Source of the DNA: Rhizodiscina lignyota
Lineage: Eukaryota; Ascomycota; Dothideomycetes; Aulographales; Rhizodiscinaceae
Length of the DNA: 64,000 nt
Assembly (NCBI GenBank): GCA_010015805.1
Contig: ML978125.1
Span: 930,001-994,000, forward strand
Direction of reading: 5' to 3'
Below the pieces are notes generated by a model. It did not search any database, was not told the DNA's origin, and worked only from the letters and a program-made list of their open reading frames with translations. The position numbers and the translations under genes were made by a program. Below, in pieces: positions 41,938 to 52,027 of the stretch; the first letter of the stretch is position 1, and each line of letters starts with the position of its first letter.

Positions 41938-43206
41938 TGCGAGTCCAAAGAGAGCAATCTAGATGATACTAGTAGGTTAAGGTACTTATTGGAAAGATGA
42001 TAATCATCCGAGTAACTCGGATGCTTCCCTTCGTCTTTACCGCAGATGTATTGTGGGCATACTCCAACGTCTTATAGCAAAGTTCCAGCTAGCCCTTGGA
42101 TCCATAACTCTTCTTGAACGAGGCTGCGGACAAGCAGCGGAGCCGCTTCGTTTACTTTGTCCGCCGCATCTTATCTGGTGAGTTGCAGTCTCGAAGTATG
42201 CAGGTGCGGGCGTTGATGCATGACTTTGACAAGCTTGTAATCCCATAGCCTTGTGTCGATGGTGAGAACGGACCTGCATGCGAGCCGTGAAACGAGCCAT
42301 AAGGCAACGGCCCCCAACAACAAGAGAGTTTTATTGGAATGATTGAAAGAAGCGTATCAAATTGGTTCTTTTGAGCCCTAATGTTGTTCAGCTCAAACGT
42401 GCTTACAGTGAAATGCAATATGAACAACGCCACTGCGGCACAGTCGAATTGGAAATAGTCCATGTACGTCCAAAGTCGGTCTGTTCGTCGAAGCCAGCCG
42501 ATCCAAATCATACGATAGGACGAATCCTTCCGGGCCAGGCTGTCCTAAAGGAGGAGCCCACCTGCACCGATTATAGTAGACTGTATGTATGCAAGAATCC
42601 GCGGTCAAGGTCGTCATGAGCCATTGAGGCTTGCAAGAAGGCTGCGTTTACTTTATGACCAGAACCGACGTGTCATATCCGTCAGCGTAGAGCCTTGAGG
42701 ACAGTACATAATCAGGCTGGAAGCGTTAATGGACAATAAGACGAGGATGAACATGTTCTAGATGATAATGAAATTATCCAGTTAGGAAAGATTTGCTCCG
42801 AAGGGTAGGAACTCTAATGGAAAAATTTCGTTGGAGTTTTCGAGGTCACGTGGTTTGCTCCCAAATCCAATGCCGGATTGTGAAAGTACCGCTCTCTAGG
42901 TAATTGGCATGTTATCAACGCTTTTCTGACATTAAAGGTGTAGGTCTGTAGGATGTTCAGAGCGCATGTTACCTCTCCGCGTCGGTGGGAATCTTCAAGA
43001 TGCCAAGCCAATGATGAAGGCGCGGGAAGGGTGACACGAGCTCACCGAATTCTGAAAAATCCTCCGACAACTTTGTAATCTCCGTACCTTCTTTGCTTTG
43101 TCTATCTGCATACGTTGAACATTTCGCCACTACTGTCCTTCTCTTCCTCTCCGTCTCTCATGTTCTACTCCAGGAGCGTCTTTGTCGCGCTTCTTGCGGT
43201 GCTGCT
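41938..43206. other. Divergent intergenic region
   Basis: 1.27 kb between the stalk protein gene (minus) and PTC7 (plus). Minus-strand open frames near 42150-42620 have hydrophobic stretches but are short, change frame and match nothing I know. No gene is called. The last 115 bases could be coding if PTC7 starts at the upstream ATG at 43093. Confidence 0.5.
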
Positions 43207-44451
43207 ATGGTTCGCCCCATATCAACGCCTATAGTAAGGACGCTCAGTAACGTAGCTGGTCCCCACCCGTTCAGGATAGCATTTACCTCGCCGCAATTCA
43301 AGTCCACCGCGTTCTATCAGTCACTTAATACCACCTCCATGCCGTACTTCCGCCGATACTTCAGCTCGAACCCTCCTCAACATCAGCCCACACGCTTCTC
43401 GTACGGCTTATCCGCGTCATATTCCGCGAAGAGACAGCGCCTTGACCCCGAAAGAAACCTATATACATTCGATCCGTATGTCAGACTTAAGAAGACTGCG
43501 ACCGAGCTCCGCAATGGGCCGAAGGACAAGAAGTCACGACCGCAGAGTGGGCAGGACGCGTTCTTCATCAGCAGCGTTGGCGATACCGATTCGATAGCAT
43601 TTGGGGTAGTGGATGGCGTAGGCGGATGGGAAGAATCGGGTGTTGACCCAGCAGACTTCGCCCATGGCCTGTGTGACTATATGGCAAGCGCTGCTCGCAC
43701 ATTTCCAGAGGGGTTCAATACGTCAGAGGCACGGCCGAAAGACCTTCTGGAAATCGGATATCTGAAAGTCATGGAGGACATGAGCATCGCGGCGGGAGGG
43801 AGCACCGCATGCGTCGCCACTGTCGATAGTGCAGGGCATCTTGAGGTCGCTAATCTGGGCGACTCTGGCTTCATCCACTTCGGTCTCAACGCAGTGCGTT
43901 ACGTCTCCCCGCCGCAAACGCACGCCTTCAACACACCTTACCAGCTATCGAAGCTACCACCGAAGATGCTCGAGCAGATGAAGCTCTTCCAAGGTGGCGC
44001 CAAACCCTTCGCTGAACACCCCGACGACTCTGCCATCACGGACCACCAGATGCGCCACGGCGATGTCCTGATCTTCGCGACTGATGGGGTATGGGACAAT
44101 CTGTCTCCCCAAGATACCCTTGAGATCGTGAACCGCGTGATGGTTTCTGCAGGGGCGTGGGTCGAGTCTTCTGACGGAGTAGAAGTGGGTGAACCACTGC
44201 GGCGACTGTCGAAGCGTGCGGCGGGGCAGACGAGCAATCGAGACGAAGTTAACTTGACGGCTGTACTGGCGCTCGCGATCACTAAAGAGGCGAAAGAAGC
44301 AAGTCTTAATACGAAGCGCGATGGGCCGTTTGCGAGAGAGGTACAGAGGCTGTATCCTGCGGAGAACTGGCGAGGTGGAAAGGCAGATGACATTTGCGCC
44401 GTTGTAGCAATTGCAATTGAAGAAAAGGCGCAGGTGCAATCGAAGCTGTGA
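43207..44451 (+). CDS. PTC7: PP2C-type protein phosphatase, mitochondrial Ptc7 family
   Basis: Single exon, 414 residues from the chosen ATG. The frame extends up to 43093, giving 452 residues with an extra hydrophobic segment. PP2C metal-binding motifs are present in order: SGQDAFFIS, FGVVDGVGGWEESG (first aspartate cluster), GGSTACVAT, NLGDSGFIHF, and FATDGVWDNLS (DG motif) near the end. The set and the insert with FNTPYQLSKLPP match the Ptc7/SpoIIE-like subgroup, which acts in mitochondria, for example on coenzyme Q biosynthesis proteins in yeast. The N-terminus from MVRPISTPIVRTLSN is Arg/Ser-rich without acids, as in a matrix-targeting presequence, so I prefer that start. In yeast PTC7 the N-terminus is set by splicing. 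Here both starts are on one exon. Confidence 0.88.
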   Translation: MVRPISTPIVRTLSNVAGPHPFRIAFTSPQFKSTAFYQSLNTTSMPYFRRYFSSNPPQHQPTRFSYGLSASYSAKRQRLDPERNLYTFDPYVRLKKTATELRNGPKDKKSRPQSGQDAFFISSVGDTDSIAFGVVDGVGGWEESGVDPADFAHGLCDYMASAARTFPEGFNTSEARPKDLLEIGYLKVMEDMSIAAGGSTACVATVDSAGHLEVANLGDSGFIHFGLNAVRYVSPPQTHAFNTPYQLSKLPPKMLEQMKLFQGGAKPFAEHPDDSAITDHQMRHGDVLIFATDGVWDNLSPQDTLEIVNRVMVSAGAWVESSDGVEVGEPLRRLSKRAAGQTSNRDEVNLTAVLALAITKEAKEASLNTKRDGPFAREVQRLYPAENWRGGKADDICAVVAIAIEEKAQVQSKL

Positions 44452-44959
44452 ACCATATGTTGGCATTATCTGCCCTGTATGTAGCGGACCTCGTTTTGAG
44501 CACGGCGTCTGGTATTGTAATTGTGGGCTGTATGAAGCGGGCATTCTCAGCGTCTGATGTAGAGGTATGAAGGGCTACGCTGTACTGTTTAGAAGTTATG
44601 TATTTCTAGATTACTTTAACTGGATGAGTGGCGCATGAGACGGCTTGGGCGTCGGAGGCTTGCTTATCACATAGAGCATAGCGTTAAATTCACTCTTCAC
44701 TGACGGCTCCAGTGTCTGTCTGGAAAATCGCACAATGAAAGCAATATCTATTCATCCTATACACACGCCGAGCCCCAAACCCCCATGCAATTTCCAAGTC
44801 GTAAACCACGCCAAACATGAGTCCAGCTCGCTTTTCATAATGAGTGACTCCATCTCATCGAGCGAGAGCGAGAATCTAGGCTTACATAGTGGTACACCTC
44901 TTCTTTTCATCCTCAGCCAGCCTAATCATATGACTTTGAAGTCGCAAGCATGGATCCTT
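44452..44959. other. Intergenic region between convergent genes
   Basis: 508 bases: 3' flanks of PTC7 (plus) and VPS10 (minus). No gene or RNA is supported. Confidence 0.6.
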
Positions 44960-47900
44960 TCAAACCTCCTCATCGCTATCCTCACCGAGCAGCTCTCCCT
45001 CATCTGCATCAACAGAAGCATAATCGCCTCTTCCTCTTGCAAATGAACTCCGACTCGTATACGTCCTCCCACCATATCCGCCACTAAATGCACCCCTTGC
45101 ACTCCTGAACAAGCTCGCGGCAAGCAACGGTACTGCCGCCAACACTGCAATAACGGCACTGACTGCAGCAACAGGCCACTGCACCCACTTGCTACTCCCG
45201 GTACCAGTACCAGTGCCGAAGCCCATCCCGTCACCCAGCCTAATACGTCCGAATTTGCCATCCCAGTTCCTCCAGACCCAATATCCCACGCCCGCTGCGG
45301 CAGCAATCGGAAGTGTGATTGCGAAGAATAGCGCGACACCAGATATCTTCTTCTTGTCCGCGTACTCTTTCTCGTGACCGGGGCATGGGTGTGAAGCACT
45401 GGTAAGGTCCATCTCCATCCCACCCTCGCACGTCGAGATAGGGATACGACGGTAACCCGTGATCTCGTAGTACTCCCAAGCATCTTTGTTGTCGCGACAA
45501 ACTTGCATTGGATCAGCGGGTTTGAGGCCCTCGATGAGGGCGCAGGAGCCGTCGGACTGGCGCTCGAAATTGTAGTCACTGTGCGGGTAAGATTTAGCTT
45601 GGCAAGATTTAGAAATATTAATAGAGCAGAACACTTACCACTCGAAATCACGGCGCGTACATGTGCAGTTGCGCTCAATCTCGTGAAGTTTGTGGATCAT
45701 GGGCCCATTGTAGCATTTTCGGTCGAGCTTCTTGCGGTGGTACAGCGCAACATGGCCGAACAGGCACTCGGTATCTTGATTCGGATGCTTGGGTTCCCAG
45801 AGGTAGTAATCGTTATCTTCTGAGTCAGGGTTGTCTTCGTCGAGCCTGCACTTGTCAGATGTGAGGCCAGTGAAATCGACATTGATGACGAAGTTCGCTC
45901 CCCACAGCAGGAAATTGCGAGAGTTGTCGCTCGGCACTGTTGTGATGGCGGTGAGATCGACATCGCGGTCGCTGAAGGTATACCTTTCCCATTCCGCGCC
46001 TTCGTTTAAGGTATAGTATAAATCGCGGGTGGATTTTCCTTTCTCGACGATCACGACAATCGAGCCTTGGTCGCCATATTCCCACATGTAGTTGCCCTTC
46101 CTGATCGCCTTCCACTTGACACCGCCGTCCGTGGACATGAAAGTTTCGGTGTCATCGTTGGACAGAAACTCTCCAACCGTGCCGACGCCCATGACAAGGC
46201 CGATAGCAGACGGTGAAGCGTACGTCAAGCGCGGGTCATCTCGTTCACTGTATCCGTGAAGATGAATAGAGCACTTGTCAATGCCGTCAGATGCGCACTT
46301 GTACTTGTTCCCCTCAACGTCTTTCTCTGGCGCCGGGATAAGGGCCCAGTCGGCACCATCATTGTGTGTCATCTTCGTCTTCAGCTTTTTCCTCGAGCCT
46401 TTGTCGACCTCAGGTATATTAGCGACAACGTTGACGATCGCAACGCCCTCAAGCCCAGACATTTTCTCGAAGTCGACATAGCCGTCTTCATCTCTGTTAA
46501 CGTCTTTGATTGCCATTACGTAAGATGTACCGTTGCTGTTGCTCTTTATGATGGTACCATATTCCTGTCCAGGAGCTGCGTTGACCGTGACGTGCATGAA
46601 GATCGCATGAGTAGAGCTATCCAAGACAGTGTAAGCCTGCTGGTGTGGAACCTGGAAGCCTGGCGGAAACATTGCAGGAGCAAAAGTGCTACCATCAACA
46701 CTGGTGTTGACCTGCAGCCACTTCTTATCCTCGGTCTTGGCCGCAACGACAACAAATTCGGACATGGTTGCGAAATTGACGACATCATGGAATAGTTCTG
46801 TCTTGTGCGCAAACCAGTCATCGCTTGAAACCAGATGCAACGGGGCTTCAAGATCTTCGTCGACATGCTGCTGACATAGGACACGCTTTTCTGAGCCAGT
46901 TCTGGAGACAAACTGGCATTTCTCGACATAGCGAAGAAGCGTGTTCCAGTCTTCGCCGCCTTTCTGAGTGACGTGCGCAACTGTATGGCAGTTTGGATTG
47001 GTAATGCCTCTGCAGTCTTTACCGCCGATCCAAATCAGCCAGTCACTCTCGTCAGGATGAAACATGAGAAGCTGTATCTCCTTCCGCGGTGGGGGCCCTT
47101 CAGGCGCTGTAAAATAGTGGAAGCTCTTTCCGCGGTTCTTTGAGTAGTGGACCTTCTCGGAAGAGGTGATTAGGTAAATCGTATCGGTGTCGTATGTGTG
47201 AGGGTAGAGGCCGATGACATTGTCCTCGACGCCTTCAATATTACTCCATGTCTTGCCGTGATCATGGGTGATATGAGCGACACCGTCGGAAGTGAGAGCG
47301 ACTATTGTCTCTTCTACGTCCTGGTCATCCTCTTCCTCAATGAGTCGCTCAAGATAGAAGTATTGAAGGACCTGCTCCTTGAAGGTATGCTCTTTGTGCG
47401 ATATCTTACCACTGGCAACTGGCGCCTTCGTGTCGCTGCAAGGGCGTTTGATAGGATCATCCTTCTGTGCTCCACTCTTTCTCTTGCAATCGTTTCCAGG
47501 GATGAGACGCCAGCCAGAGCTACCCTCAAATTCGTCTTTCTCATTGGAGCAAGCATCTTTTGGTGGAGCAAGCGTACCAGCCGGAACACACTCGTTCTTC
47601 TCCCGGTCTCTGCGGAAGTTGTAATCGCACTCGAAATCATCGTCAGTGCATTCGCACTGCTCGGGTTCTGGTAAAGCTTCGTTGAACTCATTCTTCACCA
47701 AGCAATCTGCATCAGCCTTGCGCCTCCGGTACCTCTGCTTGTGGCCCATGATGCAAGTCGGCTTGCCGTCCGAGTCAACACGGGCATACCAGTCCTCGAA
47801 ATCGCTATCCTTGCATTCTCGCTTGTCTGTTCCCGAAAAGTCAATAGAGTATATCCAGAACTCATAGCCTTTGGAGGTGTGTCTCAAGCCGCTGAGGACA

Positions 47901-49489
47901 AACTTCAAGCTGGTGGAGTCAGGAATTGTCGTTAGCTCGTAGACCTTGAGCTCATGATCATCTGGAAACTTGACTGTATCCCAGTCCTTGCCGTGGTTAT
48001 AGGAGTATGCGAGCCTGTCCGTATCGCCCTTGTCTACCACAGCCACCACAATGGAGCCTTGGCCGCCAAACTCGTACAAGTGTGGTGAGTCTTGGGCCTT
48101 CCACCAGGTAACACCGGCATCATCAGAGGCGTAAAGATCACTGTCATCGTACCGCCCGAGTTTTTTACCCATATTGCCATTTCCAAAGACAAGTCCTGGT
48201 GCGGGGCTTGAAAATATCTTTCCATTCTGCTTCTGCTCGGTGACTGAGTGGAGATGCAATTTTCTGTCTCCGACCTTCATGAACTCGAAAGTACGACCGT
48301 CGTCAAAGCTAATGTGTGATTCCACGTCCTTGGGTATGATCCATGACATTTCTGCGTCCTTCCAGTTCTGTACGGTGTTCACGAGGATAATGCCCTGGAT
48401 ATCCTGGATCTTTTCGAAATCGACAATGCCAAACTCGTTCCGGTTGGTGTGCTCGATGTTCTGGGTGAAATAGGTGCCATTCGAATTGCTGCTGAACAAG
48501 ACGCCAATGTCTGCGCGATCTTGCGTCTTTACATCGATTTGGATACTGTAATTTGTCGATTCCAGCACAGTGTATGCGTCCTCTTCGATCCTATGCCCTC
48601 CGAATTCCCCGCGATGCCAGGTATTTGTGTCGTCTGTAATATATAGAGCCAGTTCTCTTGATGTCTCTGCCTTTGCAGCTACAACAATATAACCCTTCAC
48701 AGCAGCCATATTTGCCATACCATTGACGACGCGGCCACCCATCTGAGGCTCGATCGAAGATTTGAAATAGTTGTCAGAAGTCAAAAGTCTGTATTCCTTC
48801 GGTAGAGGAGAGAATTGGCCTTTCACTACGCAAACGATTCGGTTCTTATCCACCGTGTCATCGCCAGTTGTGAAGCGCTCGGTGCTCTTCGCCCAGAGGC
48901 AGTCTTTGCGTTCAACATCGAGTTCGTGGATGGATTCAAAGCCGTCTTCTGTGTACCACGTCTATAGAATAAGTTAGTACTTCAGTCAAGATACTCTAAT
49001 GTCATCGCAAACACATACCCTCCCCAAACATCCTCCTGTGAAGAAGTCGCATATTTCCATGCCCTGAAACAGCACTCGTTTGCTGTCTGCAGCATGAAAC
49101 TTAATAGGAACCGTTTGGCTTGGGTGTTCTGATGTCTTGAAGGACTTCCACGTCTTTCCTTTATCATATGTGATCCAACTAGTCTTTGCCCGTCCCAGTA
49201 CGACAGCAACTTGCTTGTCCGTCGGATGCTGGAGCATAAAGTACGGCTCTCCGTTTGGAAAGTCTGGTATCTTCTCCCACTTGTCGCCCGCAGCTTCTGT
49301 TCTCCAAATCTCACTGTCGCCTATGCCTGGCGACACAAGCGACAGAGCAACCTCGGAGTCGTCGAAGAAGAACATCATCTGTGGCGCTTGGTCGAACTTT
49401 TGGGGCGTAATCTTTGGCTCGCCCCCTTTTGCGAGGACGGCCGCGCTGGGCCATAAGGCCAGCAGGAAGGCCAGATATGGCAGTCTCAT
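44960..49489 (-). CDS. VPS10: Vacuolar protein sorting receptor Vps10
   Basis: Three exons read downward: 49489-49019, 48961-45639, 45578-44960; 1470 residues. The signal peptide is MRLPYLAFLLALWPSAAVLA. Two Vps10 domains follow, each a ten-bladed propeller with repeated Asp-box motifs (SxDxGxTW types: TYDKGKTWKSF, THDHGKTWSNI, SKNRGKSFHYF, SDDAGVTWW, STDGGVKWKAI). Each ends in a cysteine-rich 10CC module, the first with CLVKNEF and CECTDDDFECDYNF, the second with CTCTRRDFECDYNF. After the second come a membrane helix near 1341-1365 (VALFFAITLPIAAAAGVGYW) and a second hydrophobic stretch near 1400-1420, as in filamentous fungi. Vps10 sorts carboxypeptidase Y and other hydrolases from the late Golgi to the vacuole. 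The start is chosen at the signal peptide; the frame runs further upstream. Confidence 0.94.
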
Positions 49490-50328
49490 CGTAGTACCAT
49501 TTGAGCGAAGTGAAGGTGGAGGGTTGTTGTTGGAAGTAAGTAAGAAGGCAGAAGCAGCACTTGACACCTTCGCTACTGGAGGTCTACATACGCCAGCGGC
49601 CAGGCTGACAAGGATGTGACGCCTCCTCCGCGGATCTTATTGCGCAGTGTGCCAGCTCTGTTACACCACTCCAGATGTGCATACTATTCGGCAGTTCGAT
49701 TAATGACCGCATGCTTCATGTTATACGGTCATTCTGGCTGTGCAGCTTCCTCCATCGCTGTGGCTAAGCCTCTCCTATTTACCGCAGTGCTCTCTCACAT
49801 CCAAAACATTATCTTCGACCATGTGAACTGCCGCGTAAGCAGAGCAAGTATGAAAGATAACGACAAATACGTTTATTCCGAGGCGCGAATACGCGCGCAG
49901 AAGTGCCGCCTAGCTAAACAACACGTTTCGTAAACAGCTACAGGGTCGGTGCGAGAGGATTGAGCTGGCTTCTGTACCAATCGGACCGGTGGCCCAGAAA
50001 CAGTGACGACTAGTGGAGCACTCTGGTCGACTTAGTCGCGGGCATCTGTACAGACAAACCCAGCTCTCTCACTGCACCTATTGAAGACGTCAAATCACAG
50101 CTGTAGAGTGACAGAATGCAACCTTGCTTATACTGTTCGATTGAGGAGATCTGGAGTCTTATCATACGCTGTCACTCTGCTCTAGCTCTATTGGCCCCTT
50201 CCCTACCTGCTTGACTATCGTACATATATTTCCTCTCATGCTCTCTCCGATTACTCCCTCCGAATCTCCCGAAAGCAGATCTCTTTCTGTCAACCCTTTC
50301 TTCAAGTCAGGTGTCCCATCTCAGAACC
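49490..50328. other. Intergenic region
   Basis: 840 bases: VPS10 promoter and leader next to the 3' side of the small gene ending at 50329. No gene is supported, although short frames occur on the plus strand. Confidence 0.55.
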
Positions 50329-50998
50329 CTAACATCTCCTCAACGCAACGCTGTACTCCAACATTGTGTCATCCCACTCCTTTACCTCGTCGCTCTCCCA
50401 CAGCACGTCGTCGTCCTCACTGCCCTTCCTCCCCCACACCTTCGATAACCTCTTAACAGGGTACAGCATCGCCTTCCCCAACCACCCTTCACTCATCCTT
50501 CTCGCCGTCCTCGCAACCCAACTCTCTTTCCTCTCCATCATCATCATCACACCCTTCTCCACGTCCGCATCACTGCCCTCCTCAATAACCTCAATGGTCT
50601 GCACCATAGGGTGCATACAATCCTCCCCTGCATCTAGGTCGTATATCCTTGCCGCCTCCGTACGAAGATGATCGGGATGTTCGGGTGGCAGGAGCGTCCT
50701 TCTCTCCGCCGGCCTTGAGCCTCCAGTCGGACTTCGCTGCTTTACAGCGTCAACAAAACTCTACACATTGACCGACCGCAGCAGCGCGAACGTTTGTCGA
50801 TGTGTCTTTATTGGCACGCACAGTAGGGAATCTTACCTCCGATGAATCTGCCATCTGAGGAATGACAAGAGGTGGAAGCCGGGGTGGCACGGCGCTATCG
50901 TAGCGGTATATTGGCTTCGCTGTTATGCAAGCCTCATCGTCGGCGAAGGGGTTGTTAAAGTCTATGGCCGCTGTGGGTGGCTGGAGACTGGACGGCAT
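50329..50998 (-). CDS. Small conserved-type protein of unknown function
   Basis: Two exons read downward: 50998-50837 and 50736-50329; 189 residues. The phase-0 junction joins IPQMADSSE to RSPTGGSRPAERR. A donor GTAAGA and acceptor AAAGCAG are used. The N-terminus, AAIDFNNPFADDEA, contains an NPF motif in an acidic setting. The middle has EHPDHLRTEAARIYDLDAGE, and the C-terminal half is helical and charged (WVARTARRMSEGWLGKAMLY, then KRLSKVWGRKG) with an acidic tail. There is no signal peptide. I do not recognise a domain. The consistent splice junction and codon-like composition support a real gene; function is unknown. Confidence 0.65.
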
Positions 50999-52027
50999 GG
51001 TGAATCTGGATCGATGCTATTCTGATTGGCTTTCACGTGGAAGAATATGAACATTTTCACAGGGAGGGGGAGATTCCTTATATATTTCGCTCAGCTGTGC
51101 GGATCTGGTACTACTGCGGGGCCGATGATGATTTCGAGGGGTTCCCCATTGTGAGGGGCCAATTGGCAATTGTGTTTAGAGAGCATCTGAGTCGCTCATG
51201 ATGCCCATGGGTTCGGTTCAGCTGTGGTCACTTCAGCATCAAGTATGGTACGCCATGGCCCGAGCCGGTGGTTCTTGGACAGTGCAGATGACAGTCAATG
51301 GTGACAAAATAGTTAGCCGTAGATTTCAGGACGCTGAACAGCAATGGAGTGTAGCTTCTGTAATTAGTAAAGTGCACCAGATCTTCGATAGTTCGCTACT
51401 ACTCAGTATCGCAAAGGTACGCCTGAGCCTTCAGATATAGTCTTAGACTCTCACTCATATTGAAGTGTAAGAGCTAATCGCCTTTCAGCGTCACAGCTTG
51501 CCTAACGGCTAAGCAATTCGTCACACTCGAGCGCCTACACCAACCGCCATCACAGAGACTCAGACACGCGCTGAGAGTTGGCACGAGAACCATATTTGAG
51601 TGACGTCTTGTCATTCGAGTGCTATAATTACAGTAACTACCCGAGCGTGGCAATGTTCCAGTGCCACGTCTACTCGAAAGAAGCTGAGAAATCCGTCCTG
51701 AAAGGCACCAGAAAACAATCTGTTTCTGACTAAAGTAACCAAAGCCAGAAGGGGGCATGGGGGAATAGACAGCAGCAAAATGTTTTTCGGGTTTTCGGGG
51801 ATATGCAACCTCTGCCAACCGACCCCGTATTTTGCATCGTAATCATCCGTAAAGTGAAGGAAGGGAAAAAATTCAGTCCGCTCCCATGCAGATCGCTAGT
51901 GAAAACACGCCACCCATCAACACGTCCGAGGCGTGGGGGGTATGAATTGTGCAAAAGGTGTATCGTGAAAGTGAAAGTGAATCATAACAGTCTTGACTTC
52001 TTCTCGACGTCCCCAGATGTTATTCAT
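50999..52027. other. Intergenic region
   Basis: 1.03 kb: promoter side of the small gene ending at 50998 and 3' side of the C2H2 gene starting its stop at 52028. Short frames only; nothing recognised. Confidence 0.55.

Noticed and set aside
42037-42617. Minus-strand hydrophobic frames suggesting a membrane protein
   Set aside because: The hydrophobic part is short, the frames do not join with credible introns, and no family is recognised.
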